A DNA stretch of 64,000 bases from Terebella lapidaria (Eukaryota; Annelida; Polychaeta; Terebellida; Terebellidae): the NCBI GenBank assembly GCA_949152475.1, contig OX424566.1, positions 16,329,177-16,393,176 on the forward strand, read 5' to 3'. Under the pieces are notes generated by a model. The model was not told the DNA's origin, did not search any database, and worked only from the letters and a program-made list of their open reading frames with translations. The translations under genes and the position numbers were made by a program. Position 1 is the first letter of the stretch. Every line of letters starts with the position of its first letter. Positions 1 to 11,696 of this stretch are shown piece after piece.

Positions 1-480
1 GTCATTATGACATGAATTTCCTTTCAAGAACAAACATTTATTTAATACAATCAGATTATATGCGTCTCTATACAGGAACATGCTATTGTGTTCATGATTA
101 ATTCGATAATAGACTAGCTCTAAAATACACGTCGTGTGCACTTCCAAGGTTGGCCAAAAAACTGAATGTTGTGTTTCCTTTGATGAAAAATTACAAAATA
201 TTCCTCATTCCAAAATATATCTGCTGACCACGCTAATAATCCTCTCCTTTACAAATCACTCAATGTGCGTTTTATTTGTGTCATATATGGCTATATGATT
301 TGTGATCAAACTAGATGCTTTTCGGTCGCCTACGACCACTGCGGTGTATCCCCCGTAGCCCTATCATCCCTGTCAAACCCAAAAATATTACCGATAAGGG
401 TGAAAAATTATAGCAAGCGCCAAAGGTTACCCGAGAAATGTAAAGTGTAAAGCCACAACTGTTTTTTTTCTACCAAAATT
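1..480. other. Left edge, no gene recognised
   Basis: AT-rich sequence. Only a short open frame at 265-450 is present, with no recognisable motif and no convincing splice context. The stretch near 421-428 resembles the terminus of the repeat family described at 30046-34859, but not closely enough to call an end. Confidence 0.4.
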
Positions 481-482
481 GC

Positions 483-600
483 TGCTTTGACCTTTCAAGG
501 TCATTGAAGGTTTCATTGACTTTTCAAGGTCATTGAACCTTTCAAGGTCCTTTCAAGGTCATTGCTTTGACCTTTCAAGGTCATTGAAGGTCAAATTTTT
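483..600. repeat. AAGGTCA-rich short tandem repeat
   Basis: About 115 bp built from loosely repeated units containing AAGGTCA: at 497-503, 526-532, 555-561, 577-583 and 587-593, with AAGGTCC at 544-550 and TGACCT on the same strand at 488-493 and 568-573. It adjoins the longer dispersed repeat to its right. AAGGTCA is the extended half-site bound by monomeric nuclear receptors (ERR/SF-1 type), but nothing here proves regulatory use. Confidence 0.7.
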
Positions 601-1945
601 CCATTTTGACTTTTCCGATAAGATGATGAAAAGTATAGCCAGATCAAACTCTTCATCAAAAGTTATATTTCAACTCAAAATATTTGACAAACTTGGTTTG
701 AAGTGGAAATTTCGAGTGAAGATTGAACAAAACTGCATTTCAAGATGATGGAATTGGAGCCATATCGAACTTTTCAACATAAGTTTTATCTCCTCTCAAA
801 ATATGTGTCAAAGTTGGTTTCAAGTTGAAATTCAAAGTAAGAATTGACCTATGGTCCGTAACCTATTGCTGTAGCGTTGCGTCCGTCGTCCGTCCGTCCA
901 TCAACAATTTTATCTTTAGAGTTTACGATCGGATTTTTCTGAAATTTGCACAAAAATGCCTAAAAATATTTCAAGAAGGAGGTATTTTTTGGTTTTTAGA
1001 TTTTCACATTTCTTTCAAAATGGTGGCCATTTTCGTCGAAGAACGGCAAATTTTGAAATTTGGCGGCCATTTTCTCAAAAACTGTTCAGTAATTTATTTT
1101 CTTTTTGATGCATTACACTGCTTGTGTGTACCCCTGTGGTATATGTACTCCATGTATGATTCTTTTTGATGTATTACACTGCTTGTGTATACCCCTGTGA
1201 ATTTTCTTTGCCCTTTAATCGCTCGCAGTGGGCCATTTTGGCCCAAACTTGGCCCCAAATTTGACTTTCCCATGTTAAATTCTCCGATTTATAATGGGAC
1301 ACATTAATATTAATATCTCATTTAATATTGAGATTAGAGATTAGGAATCAATTTTGGACATATAGCAAATGATACAGTTGAATATTCTTGTGACCTTGAA
1401 TTTGACCTTTGACCTCATTTTCAAGATCTGAGAACAAAATGGCTAATATCTCGCTTATTATCGACTTAACACCTCAGGAATCCACAGTGAACATATTACA
1501 TAGGAAATGATATATGTTGAATATTCTGGTGACCTCGAATTTAAGCTTTGACCTCATTTTCAAGGTCAGAGCCCAAAATGACCAATATCTTGCTTATTAT
1601 CGAATCTACAGCTTTGGAATCCATAGTGAACATATAGGAAATGATATATGTTGAAAATTCTGGTGACCTTAAATTTGACTTCTGACAACATTTTCAAGGT
1701 TAAACAAAATGGCTAATATTTCGCTTATTATCTTCTTTACAGCTTAGGAATGAATTGCGAACATATAGGAAATGATATATGCTGAATATTCTCATGACAT
1801 TAAACTTGACCGTTGACCTCATTTTCAGAGTCAGATCACAAAATGGTTAATATCTCACTTATTATCGACTTTACAGCTCTTAGGAATCAATTGTGGACAT
1901 ACTAGAAATCATATATGCTGAATATTCTCGTGACCTTGAGAAGAA
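600..1945 (-). mobile_element. Dispersed repeat, reverse copy of the 30-35 kb array unit
   Basis: Read on the minus strand this matches the units of the array at 30046-34859: the CCGTCCGTCC-rich tract near 880-900, the block complementary to the 'fully conserved' segment around 1210-1340, and then several degenerate copies (about 1370, 1500, 1640, 1780, 1900) of a module with CAAGGTCA-type half-sites. No protein with recognisable motifs is encoded. It is most likely a degenerate, non-autonomous mobile element or satellite-like repeat; its class is not clear. Confidence 0.7.
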
Positions 1946-1967
1946 TACTGTTTAAGAAGATTTGCAG

Positions 1968-2241
1968 TGCAATGTGGGGCACAGAATGCCAGCCTCTTGA
2001 CATCTACACGGTTGAGGAAACATATGGCCACATTAGCGCAGGTGCTTAACTCGAGTGACAACAACCAAGATATCTTGGCCAGATTTCAGGGCCATGATAT
2101 ACGGGTTCACCGGGAATTTTACCGACTGCCGGTTGGAACTTTGGAAGTTGCAAAGGTGTCAAAGCTTTTGCACTGTGTCAACAATGGAACAATTGGCTAG
2201 TTCAGAGGCAATGACTTCGAGGATATAGAGTTTGATAAGGA
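1968..2241 (+). pseudogene. Tyrosine-recombinase-like exon, broken
   Basis: A 3' splice site (TTGCAG) at 1962-1967 is followed by a frame with the C-terminal signature of tyrosine recombinases: T-S-T-x-L-R-K-H-x-A-T, about 26 residues on a G-H pair, then H-x-x-F-Y-R with the candidate nucleophile tyrosine. The layout R-x-x-H ... G-H ... H-x-x-x-Y is that of the phage-integrase/Crypton-type catalytic core. The frame is interrupted by an in-frame TAG at 2198-2200, after which homologous-looking acidic sequence continues in the same frame to about 2241, where GTAAAT could be a 5' splice site. I interpret it as an old fragment of a transposon-derived YR gene. The rest of the gene was not found. 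Confidence 0.55.
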
Positions 2242-2685
2242 AGGTAAATAATCCCCATCTGTATAATGATGCACAAGCTGCAACCTAAGACTCGGTTTAG
2301 TACGTTGATGTGTTGTGAAATGTTTATACATGTAGCAATTCTACCAAAATGATGAACATCACTCGTAATATCCAAATTATGGAATCCTTGACAGGACTCT
2401 GCAAGTAGGAGTCCGACAAAGTTAACTCGAAAGATGACACCATGTACACTGAAAATCGAGAAACCCAAGGTGCTGAAACACATATCCCCAAGCATGATGA
2501 AATTTGACGAGTTAACTTTGGTGTTAATTTTGACAAGTCAACAAAGTATAACTTAGAGCCATATTGTTTTGTGATTTCCGTCACACATATCGTTTATCAA
2601 CAAGATCTCCCAATATCATTACAGCATTTTGTGTTCAGTAATAGACTTAACTGAATATTGTGCTCAGTAATAAACTTGACTAGTG
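2242..2685. other. Spacer, nothing recognised
   Basis: Two overlapping short open frames on the minus strand (2202-2584) lack motifs and splice context and look like chance. No RNA gene or clear repeat was seen. Confidence 0.4.
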
Positions 2686-2689
2686 AAAG

Positions 2690-2905
2690 TAAGTATCAAT
2701 ATATTACCACCAATAGCCACATTTTGCTGATACCAATAACAAACGTAAAATAAAACATTCTGCAATGGAAACAATGCCCAACCAGATACTTCATCAAAAG
2801 ACACACTGGCGTCATCAGGGGACAGACAGTGTGTTAAATATAGTTGCTTTTACTGTATACCTGTTGGAATTAGTATACAACTGCCCAACAACATATGGAA
2901 ACAAT
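2690..2905 (-). repeat. Dispersed repeat R1, copy a
   Basis: About 215 bp, reverse complement of the copies at 21070-21285, 37165-37370 and 55900-56110, with a partial copy at 43795-43940. Shared landmarks are GTGTACAGTA-like, ACACACTG(T/G)C and the terminal GGTAATA(G/T)(A/G)TTGATA. No open frame is shared among copies. It is either a short interspersed element or a fragment carried by segmental duplication; no target-site duplication was found. Confidence 0.6.
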
Positions 2906-3467
2906 TTAGAAATCCGAATCACACGCCAAAAGGCTACTGAGTTGATAGAAACCAATACTAATTTATATTTTCATGTTTTCACCAAAAACATCAGATATAT
3001 TCTGACTGAGAAACGAGTGTCATTTAACCAGTGCCATAGTGCAGGCTATTGGAATGATGTCAAAATGGATATTTCATATTTCTGTAATACGTTATGCTAT
3101 TAACGTATTAATATTTATATGATCATTCTGAAAAACAATCGGTTTGACAACCCTTTTCAATAAAGATCCAAATATTATCGAGATTCGTTGAAAATCGTCA
3201 TCTGTAGAGCGTTCACAAAACAGGCTGTTTTCAATGCAAAACTTGTCCCCAAATGACTAGTTCAGTTCCCATGGCAACCAAAATCGATTGGTGTCGTGGA
3301 CTTACCAATATATATATGTGCCTGCTAAAAATAATGATGATCAGGTAAGAATTGCGGCCTGTAGCGCGTTCACGAGAAAATCTCTGCGGACGATGTGGAC
3401 GCGGACGACGATCGCAAATCCATAATATCTGCCGAACTTCATTCGGGGATACAATAAATGATACTAC

Positions 3468-6111
3468 CTTGTCCAGACACGACGGTAGCCAGAAAGCCTT
3501 GACTGGAGTCAGGAATAGCGTGATCATGAGCGTAGCCAAGGCCAGGGAGAAGGACGACACCAGGATGAGGAAGAGAGTGGTCCGAAGTCTCACGTCCTCG
3601 CAGGCACCGTAGAGAACTCCAACTATGCTCTGTTCAGGGCTGGAGATTGAGTATGTTTCAACATATAAAACATACAACACATTGTCATATGATCTGATAT
3701 TCTGTTCCACCTTCTCCATCTCAAATATTCCATCCGATGATGGATAGAACTATGTACCATCTTAATGCGATAAGAGGGTGAGATGACAAGGTACTCACAA
3801 ATGACACAGACAAGTTGTTTTATTTTCTGTCGTACAATCTCCATATACATGAAGATTGACTCCGAACATGTCAGTCTCCATTTGGCGAAAGACAGCCACA
3901 TAGATATACACTCCCGAGTTTGATCCGGAAGCAACGACCATCCACAGAATGGACTGCAAATTTGATAAATTCGTACACGTACAAAATGGGATTATTACCA
4001 GTTACCGGGATGTTACCTGTAGGTTTGATCTAAAATACTTTGACGATATTTACAAGCGCAGTGAAATCGAAAGGAAACGGCCAGGACTCAAAAGACATTA
4101 ACACCGCAAATCAGGGCTCAAATGGTCAATGACGTTTACTGTTCGTGGTCCGCAAAACTTGTGCAATGGCAGTGGTCCGTTTCTTCAAATACCGAGGAAG
4201 GAGGATATGTAAATTTTAGCTTGTTGATATTGTATACTTTTACATAATCTGAGCATGTGGGATATTATATGTCACTGACCGTTTGGTCCCTATTTATGCT
4301 TGTAGGCATATCAAAATAATGCTTGTATCAAATGCGTCCGGCAATAAAATATCCTTATGATAGACGGATTTTATGCTCGAGACAACTGGGAATAATATTA
4401 AGTAATAACATGTATCTGTAAGGCGTTGTGACGATTTGAGTCCCTCCTTGGATGATTTGAAGCCATCCATAGTTTTGAAGCCTTCGTTAGCGCTCGGGCC
4501 TCAAATGAACCATGTCGGGTCTCAAATCATCTTAACGCTTTATTACGGCGGCTCATTACTGCCAAACAAAAAAAAAGTTTCCCACCACGTTCACTTTCTG
4601 CCACGTTCACTTTCCGCCTGGGCGATAACCTTTGTGCCTAGGCGAAAACCTTCCCGCCTGGGCGAAAACTTTTGTACCTAGGCGAAAACCTTCCCGCCTG
4701 GGCGATAACCTTTGTGCCTAGGCGAAAACCTTCCCGCCTGGGCGATAATTTTCCCGCCTGGGCGAAAACCTTCCCGCCTGGGAGAAAACCTTCCCGCCTG
4801 GGCGAAAACCTTCACGCCTGGACGATAAACTTTGTGCCTAGGCGAAAACCTTCCCGCCTGGGCGAAAACCTTTGTGCCTAGGCGAAAACCTTCCCGCCTG
4901 GGCGATAACCTTTGTACCTAGGCGAAAACCTTCCCGCCTAGGCGAAAACCTTCCCGCCTGGCCGATAATTTTTTAAGAATTTTTATTTTTCGCCTAGGCA
5001 CAAAGATTATCGCCCAGGCGAGAAGGTTTTCGCCTAGGCACAAAGGTTATCGCCCAGGCGGGAAGGCTTTCGCCCAGGCGGGAAGGTTTTCGCCCAGGCG
5101 GGAAGGTTTTCGCCTAGGCGGGAAGGTTTTCGCCCAGGCGGGAAGGTTTTCGCCCAGGCGGGAAGGTTTTCGCCTAGGCACAAAGGTTATCGCCTAGGCA
5201 CAAAGGTTATCGCCCAGGCGGAAAGTGAAAGTGGCGGAAAGTGAACGTGGTGGGAAACTTTTTTTTTGTTTGGCAGTAATGAGCCGCCGTACTTTATAGA
5301 TACGTGTTATTGTTATATTGGTGCAACACGATTTCATTATTTGAAAATGACGAAACAAAAAGCTAGCGTATTCAGTATATGTCAGAATATCAATACCTTT
5401 TTGCCATCCAGTCACAATATAAAATGACATATGAACTGTCAAAACTATTTGGAAAACGGTGACCGTCAATATATATTAGAATTGGATCAACATTATTCAT
5501 TACTCGAAAGATGTGTTCCACTGAAATACATTGTGTTGTTCGACCTGAATTTACATTGTTGCATGAAGCCTGCTAACTCACCAAGATCTTGGTTGTGTTA
5601 CGTAAAGTATATAATCCAAACACACCAGTCAGTATAAGCTGCAATTGACAATATTGCTATCATTTGAAATTTAGATTTTCTCACATCATAGATGCATCGT
5701 TAGATGTATCGATAGCAATGTACTCACAGGCAAGCCTATCAACCAAATAACTATTAACTGGTTTTCCATGGAGGCAATATCGGCTCCAATCTGATGAAGG
5801 ACACCATGCGCAATAACAGCTCCAACCGCAACGTCTAAACAACCTGGTAACGACAATACTACATCAGAGTATATTTCCCCGAATCACCCTGAACACAAAT
5901 TAGATCAGTGTGTTTTTGCACATGAATATAATTCTCACTGGTATATCTTGTGAATACTGAACAATCTACTCAATGAATTTTATTGATGTACATGTGTTAT
6001 ACGACACACATTACCTGACAAAATCAGATGCAGGTGTAATATCCCGAGTGTGAGGTTCAGCCGTTTGAAGGCGGGGAGTTGATCTCTCAAGGTGCTCTCT
6101 AGTCGCTGCAT
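3468..6111 (-). pseudogene. Four-transmembrane protein gene copy 1 (MS4A-like topology), lacks last exon
   Basis: Five exons, all with GT/AG borders and lengths equal to those of the complete copy at 24618-28104: 6111-6015 (ATG, 97 nt), 5843-5728 (116), 5638-5582 (57), 3953-3799 (155) and 3639-3468 (172). Together they encode about 199 residues with four predicted membrane helices and no stop or frameshift. The loop between helices 3 and 4 keeps its cysteines and one N-glycosylation sequon (N-K-T); the other sequon is lost because an asparagine is aspartate here. The final, hydrophilic C-terminal exon present in copy 2 is not visible between 3467 and position 1; read-through past 3468 would add an unrelated tail ending near 3231. 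Intron 3 is 1.6 kb instead of 0.2 kb because of the foldback element at 4544-5291. It may be a truncated gene, or the last exon may lie outside the window. Function unknown; an integral membrane protein is inferred from hydropathy. Confidence 0.75.
4544..5291. mobile_element. Foldback element of inverted minisatellite arrays, 6-bp TSD
   Basis: A 748-bp near-perfect palindrome. The outer arms begin TACGGCGGCTCATTACTGCC and end in its complement; inside, the left half is a 19-20 bp minisatellite (core CGCCTGGGCGAAAACCTT, alternating with CGCCTAGGCG variants) from about 4610 to 4965, and the right half (about 4990-5220) is the same minisatellite in reverse complement. A short AT-rich loop lies near 4966-4990. 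Flanks are CTTTAT at 4538-4543 and CTTTAT at 5292-5297, a perfect 6-bp target-site duplication. Open frames in it (PSRLGEN-type repeats) are translations of the minisatellite. It is non-autonomous; no transposase is present. It sits in intron 3 of the four-transmembrane gene copy 1. Confidence 0.9.
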
Positions 6112-6334
6112 TTTTCGTTTCTCTGGCAATGATCTTGAATGAATCCCTCAAATGTAACAACAATCAGATCCACCATTTACAGGTAGAAAAATGTCTGTGT
6201 ATGGATGTTCTATTTCCTTGTATGTCAAAACTTAAACATTCGACATGCATATTTCATTCGATTACTAACGTCTATCCTTCGACGCCCTCTCCCGAACTGG
6301 CAGCAGCTTTATCCTCTGCTACACTAAAACCCCC

Positions 6335-6560
6335 CAAGATGTAGCCGCCCACCAGTTACCTGGCGATGTGGGCCGAGTAAGGAGCTGTTGCTCAGCGAGG
6401 TTTTCGTGAGAGGTTTGACCAGGGAGCGCGGTTAGCAGCATTCTATCGGAGATCACATGTGGGCGGCTGTTGGAATGCCGGTGTGCCACGCTACGGCCAA
6501 AAGCCGTCCACGCGACAGCTGTTTGTGGATTTAAAGTGGTCCAAAGGTGGAAACTGACGA
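6335..6560 (-). promoter_or_regulatory. Conserved block upstream of four-transmembrane gene copy 1
   Basis: On the minus strand this block lies about 230-450 bp before the ATG at 6111 and matches the block at 24212-24385 (230-400 bp before the ATG of copy 2) and that at 39905-40200. Shared pieces include CAAACCTCTCAC and CCAGGTAACT(G/A)GTGGGCGG. An open frame is partly shared between copies 1 and 2 (around P-G-Q-T-S-H), so it could be a 5' exon instead of promoter-proximal DNA. Confidence 0.45.
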
Positions 6561-7330
6561 TGTATTCCCAGAATAAGGGATCTGACATATTAGAATCAGT
6601 GAAACATGTTTTTGTTTTGTGTTCTGATATCCCACATTAAAATTCCCTACCTCACGGTGAGTGCAAAAGTGGTAACAAGAATCATACATGGTGCAAAACA
6701 CCAGATCACCCCGGCTAAATGAAGTCAATAGCGCGCTCACTGTTTTCAAATTAATCTCGTGCGCATAAGTATAGCCTATAGGCCTCGATGTCCATGCAGG
6801 ACGAATGTGAAATCTCTCGGATTTGGCTACTCACACTGATCTTGTAAAATTCGTCCATGGATTCGGTCTTTGAATATGAATTTGTCTGTTTGTCGGTATC
6901 CATTTCTACCTTAACACGGTGACACTCTTGAAATTACTACAATTGATAATATTGAAGGAATCAGTTGGTTGGCTTTGGTTTGGTTTCACAGGTGACATTG
7001 TATCATAGCGGGGATGTCTTCTAACTGGTGTGTACGTCTGAACCTGAAATGGGCATGGTGCATATATCACATAAGATTAACAATAGTCAAAGATATCTCT
7101 GAACCAGAAACACAGTGTTTCGTGTTAGTTTACAAACCAGTTTATGCTGGGCACTTTGCTGGGTTAATAACATTTGACTCTAACAATTACATGTTTGGTG
7201 ATATCCGTATACTTGTGGAATAGTTCTCCTGAAACATATCTGAAATATTCGATATTTTTTTAGGAAAAAATGAAAGACATTTTCCTCGAATGCTGCATTC
7301 GATGAAGCCACAACACCCTACACAGAAACA

Positions 7331-8945
7331 GGCCATCCGTGAGGCAGTTATGCAGCACATCCACATATCATATTGATGCATATACTGTAGCATAATGAAG
7401 ACATATTCGAAAGCAAATAAATCTAACCGAGAGGAATTGATGTAGGCCTACACATGAAATAACTTTGCAGTTGATACTGACTAATGTCTGATGTCTCTAT
7501 CGCGTATACTTGTGTCAGCAATATGCCAAGGATCCCATGAGGAAGGCCTGTCAACACGCAACTAGGATTTCCCGCTTGTCCCATTAGAGAAAATGAAACT
7601 TCTGACTTTGTCATCGGAAATATTTATTTCACATCTCTCCAATGACAGAGGGTGTGTTATACACGCGGCATGGAAAATTCATGGAGTTGACCATCGCCTT
7701 CCGAATCTGTTCAAAAAATACTTGGGTGTTTCAGGGAACAACATAATATATTCCATAGCAAAAACTAGCAGATATAAACTAATTGAGCACTGACTGTCAT
7801 TAATTGTTAATATTAGTTGCCAAGGTTTCTCGTCTCTGGATGAATATTTGTTCCAATCTGCTGGAGGTATCACTAACTCTAACAATTACATGATGTGAAC
7901 AATTCAACAGTGTTGTGAAACATTGGCGATATCCGTATACTTGTGGAATAGTCCTCCTCAAACATATCGGACTATTTCGATAATATTTTTTGAGGTAAAA
8001 AATGAAATACAATTATCTTGAATGCAGCATTCGATGAAACCACAAAAAAAACCTACACAGAAATATGATGAGACATGTTTTTCCCTAATCGGATTCCTAC
8101 AATCATCTCGGTTCGTCTGGTGAGCACCATACAATCAAGTTGTGACAAATTCAGTCCAACATCCAAGAACAGACCATTGCATCCCGGGGTAATGTTCCGA
8201 AGTTACCTATGACCTTGAAGTTGCGTAGGACAACAAACCAATGTGGTGGTTAGAATAGAACATTCGATATCCTGAATTAGAGAAACGGTTTACATTGAAC
8301 AGTTTACAATTTGACAATTAATAATTTCATTGGTATGTTGAATGACAAATTCCATTTGTGAGACCATCTCACTAGTACTGAGGCCATCCGTAAGGCAGTT
8401 ATGCAGCACATCCACATTTCAAATTGATACATATACTATAGCACAATGAAGACATATTCAAAAGCACATAATACTAACCAAGAGGAATCGGTGTGCACAT
8501 GAGTTTGCAGTTGATACTGATCAATGGCTGATGTTTCTATCGCATATACTTGTGTCAGCGATATGCCAAGGATTCCATGAGGAAGACGTGTCAACACGCA
8601 ACTAGGATTTCCCGCTTGTCCCATTAGAGAAAATGAAATGTCTGACTTTGTCATCGGAAATATTCATTTCACATGTTTCCAATGACAGAGGGTGTGTTAT
8701 ACACGCGGCATGGAAAATCCGAAACTGGAGTTGACCATCGCCTTCCGAATCTGTTCACCAATAATATTGGCTTGTTTTCCAAAAAATATTTGGGTGCTTC
8801 AGGGAACAACATAATATATCCAAGAGCAAAAACTAGCAGGTATAAACTAATTGAGCAATGAATGTCATTAATTGTTGTTATTAGTAGCCAAGGTTTCTCG
8901 TCTCTGGATGAATATTTGTTCCAATCTGCTGATAGTATTAGCAAT
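7331..8945. repeat. Direct local duplication (units 7331-7890 and 8382-8945)
   Basis: Two units about 1.05 kb apart share long stretches, for example AGGCCATCCGT(G/A)AGGCAGTT at 7331 and 8382, and ACACGCGGCATGGAAAAT at 7659 and 8700. Each contains, on the minus strand, the terminal-exon-like frame listed separately (stops at 7800-7802 and 8868-8870). The second unit has an additional piece near 8756-8790. The pair lies upstream of the four-transmembrane gene copy 1; the equivalent place in copy 2 has one such unit. Confidence 0.75.
7800..7875 (-). pseudogene. Repeated terminal-exon-like frame E2, copy a
   Basis: Short frame ending S-R-L-E-Q-I-F ... E-T-L-A-T-N-x-N-N then TAA. The same frame and stop position recur at 8868-8949 (-), 22821-22895 (+) and 38671-38757 (+). 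See the finding on E2. The product is unknown. Confidence 0.35.
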
Positions 8946-8949
8946 GTGC
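8868..8949 (-). pseudogene. Repeated terminal-exon-like frame E2, copy b
   Basis: Same frame as 7800-7875, ending A-T-N-N-N-N then TAA. Upstream, relative to the plus-strand copies, one base seems missing near 8945, so the frame is not kept further 5'. Confidence 0.35.
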
Positions 8950-9160
8950 ATCAGTTAGTTTCCCAGCAATGATAGATTGAGGATCCGTGGAAACAAGTTA
9001 TTGCCTTCAGTTGAGTGGAGAAGGAGATGACAGGAGGAAATATGGAATTATAATTACTTCAGCGCTCCTATCACAAGAACAATCATTACAATTATTACAC
9101 CCGATATAGGGCAAGAAACTAAATCTGGCCTTGTTCCCCAGACAATCTTATAGTATATTG

Positions 9161-9388
9161 CTACGTACCCCGACTCAATGTGGCTACTACATATGTACAA
9201 TCACAAACGCTGCCAATGTGCATGATGACACTCGCCTTGCCCGATGTTGTTGGACAACCAACAGCATCCTGGTTCGTACCAGCAATCCATTGGTTCTGAT
9301 ACCAATATAAGCTAAAACATGAATTTCCCGTACTCGTGTGTGACGCAATTTTCAAATCTACCTGCACTCGATAGACACAAATGTCCAT
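9161..9388 (-). other. Short cysteine-containing open frame, possible exon
   Basis: A 75-codon minus-strand frame with six cysteines, ending near a good 5' splice site (GTACGT at about 9164-9169 on the complement) and preceded by CAG at about 9366. It could be an internal exon, but no partner exon or homologous copy was found here. Confidence 0.2.
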
Positions 9389-9389
9389 G

Positions 9390-11220
9390 TATCACAGGAT
9401 AATCATTCTTCTGAATTCAATGAAGACTAAAAACGTGTCAGGCAGAGTAGTAGGGCGAGCAATATTAGTATAGAGTACATTGCCCTACATGGGCCGACAA
9501 CAAATGGTGTGCTCATACAAACCGAAAGCGGATTATCAGCTGTCCCATTAACCTCGCTTTACTGTGGTCTCTGTGTTTAACGGCTTGTTCTCATCGGGCT
9601 CGTTCATGTTTTATCACACGTTAGGAAGATAATCTGATACAGAATTAGGGTCGATCTGTCCAGCTCAAAACCTCTGAAAATTTGAAAAATTTGAAAATCT
9701 GTCATGATCTGTGGAACATACTAAAGTAATCCATTTTCCCGCCGAAATATGGTAGTCTTTTGTTAAAACTTAAGTACTCTAACTGTTTATGGAATTGATT
9801 CTTTCTGCTGCACTTTACTTCATCAATATTGCAATCAGCACAGAAATGAGTTCGCGAATGTGTGTGATGTGACTCACCGTTTCACTACTATGCATAATTG
9901 TTAGGTTGCATAACAATAACGCACCTCTGTTGTTGCACTGGTGGTTGCGCTGCGTGGCATTTACCGCATCAACCACTGAAAGGTAAATGAGCACTAATTA
10001 TCTTTTTATAATGCAAATGTCAAAAAATTTACCTACGTGATAAATCAGCACATGAATATTGCCGTGGGTTGATAACTCATTTCGTTATTGATTAATTAAT
10101 TGTTTAGTTATTAGATATACCAAATAGTATTTCAAAACCACAAATAACCAATCAATTCACAGTCATTTTTCACTAAAACTGTGATATAACTAATTAAGAT
10201 ATTGACGATGTTTTGGTCAAATGTCGCACCATGAACCTATTCAGATCCTCCACACAACTCGATTTCAGCGCTTCGCCTGATTCGATATAGAGGTTGTAGG
10301 CAGTCAGGCTAGTCGCAGCCCCTTTATCACTGTCGTGTGGAAGTCCATGATACAGAATTAGGATCGATCTGTCCAGCTCAAAACCTCGCTGTACTTATAG
10401 ACTTGTTTCTTTGTGAGAGAAAATCCGAGAGTCAGTCATGATCTGTGGAACATATTCCATTTCGTTTTGTATTGTTCCTGTATATTCCTGGTCTCTAATG
10501 AAACATAATCAAACCATGCGTATACGAAATAAGGTTGTCAAAAGTTCCTTTATTTCTTCACACACTTTCGTATGCATTACACATATCGTATTTTCATTAA
10601 CCTTTTCATTTGTCTGTCGTGATTCATCAGTCCATCTAGTCATTTTCCTTTCTTCCCAGTTTAACCAATTCAACATTTTTCACATCAGAAACTTGTAAAA
10701 CAAAATGAAAACCAATGGATTTTAAACACCAGTTCATAGCGATATCACTCTCACATTTTAAAAATGTCAGTTTTGTGATAAAACGAATGAAACTTAATGG
10801 ATCTACAATTCAAGTCCTCACCTACAAATGAAACAACATAGTATGAAAAATTTGGTGTGGTGAAATAGTCCAAGGTCGGCTATAACAAGCACTTGAAGCC
10901 AACAAACAACAGTAAGTGGCGGGCTCAGCAAGTGATAAATCCTCATAAACGCCCTTACGTGTGTAACTCAACTGGGAAATCAGGAACGTACTTGTTATAA
11001 CGTACTTGGAGAGAACGAAGATTAGTTGTAGGATAAATTTTTATACATTGATGTTTTCATTGCGAAACATCAATATAGAAAATCAATTTCATTTCAGTCA
11101 ATGGCGTGTATGTCAATTCCTGATATCCATTATACGAGTTTGTTGTGTTTGGCAATAGTATATTATTTTGGATGCCATTCGTTATTAGGCAACATAGTTT
11201 GGAGAAAGACCATGTAGATC
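9390..11220. other. Intergenic, fragments of repeats only
   Basis: Contains two copies of a roughly 40-bp piece (GATACAGAATTAGG(G/A)TCGATC) at about 9638-9685 and 10350-10390, and near 9600-9640 a piece matching 22120-22170 and 37945-37990 that marks the far end of the triplicated segment. Near 10930-10990 a piece resembles the minus strand of 57660-57720. No supported gene. Confidence 0.45.
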
Positions 11221-11231
11221 CATGCCATATG

Positions 11232-11688
11232 CAGGGCTCGACAATGCCTTTTTTTCATGGTCTGCCCTGTGGGGCAGGTGAGGTCCAAGTTCAAACTGCC
11301 CCACTTGGATGTTCACCTGCCCTACATTTCAACAAAATCTTACCGACCACCGGCTATTGATCAATATTTGAACTATTAAGGAACAACTGGCATGGAGTTA
11401 CCGTGAGTTACGCAAGATGACCAAAAGGAATACGTGTACTGAGTTCATATTGATTTATCTTGACAAATATTCCATGCAATGTTTTCAGTATAGACAATAT
11501 ATAACCTGCTTTGTAGATGAGTTTGACAAGAAAGCTTTGTGAGTTGGCTGAATTGTACACCTGTGGCCAATTGGTATTGACAGTGGTATTGGTATTGGTA
11601 TTGGGGCAGGTTAAGTCAAACATTCACCTGCCCTACCATTAGTTTCACTTGCCCGAGGCAGGCGGACAGTCCTTAATGTCGAGCGCTG
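11232..11688. mobile_element. hAT-type non-autonomous element (MITE), 8-bp TSD
   Basis: Terminal inverted repeats are CAGGGCTCGACA at 11232 and its complement with one change (CAGCGCTCGACA on the minus strand) ending at 11688. Flanks are GCCATATG (11224-11231) and GCCATATT (11689-11696), an 8-bp duplication with one mismatch; CAGGG-type ends with 8-bp duplications are typical of hAT elements. The inside holds short CTGCCC/GGGCAG inverted repeats and a GGTATT microsatellite (about 11585-11605), but no transposase. Confidence 0.85.
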
Positions 11689-11696
11689 GCCATATT

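Noticed and set aside
3231-3719. 162-codon minus-strand frame running through exon 5 of copy 1
   Set aside because: The part below 3468 is beyond the conserved 5' splice site and unlike the complete copy; the frame is exon plus intron read-through.
4436-4881. Open frames with P-S-R-L-G-E-N repeats
   Set aside because: Translation of the minisatellite; open because the unit has no stop in this frame.
4600-5220. Regular 20-bp repeats that could be taken for a CRISPR array
   Set aside because: Units are contiguous without unique spacers, reverse orientation halfway, and end in inverted repeats with a target duplication: a foldback element in eukaryotic DNA.
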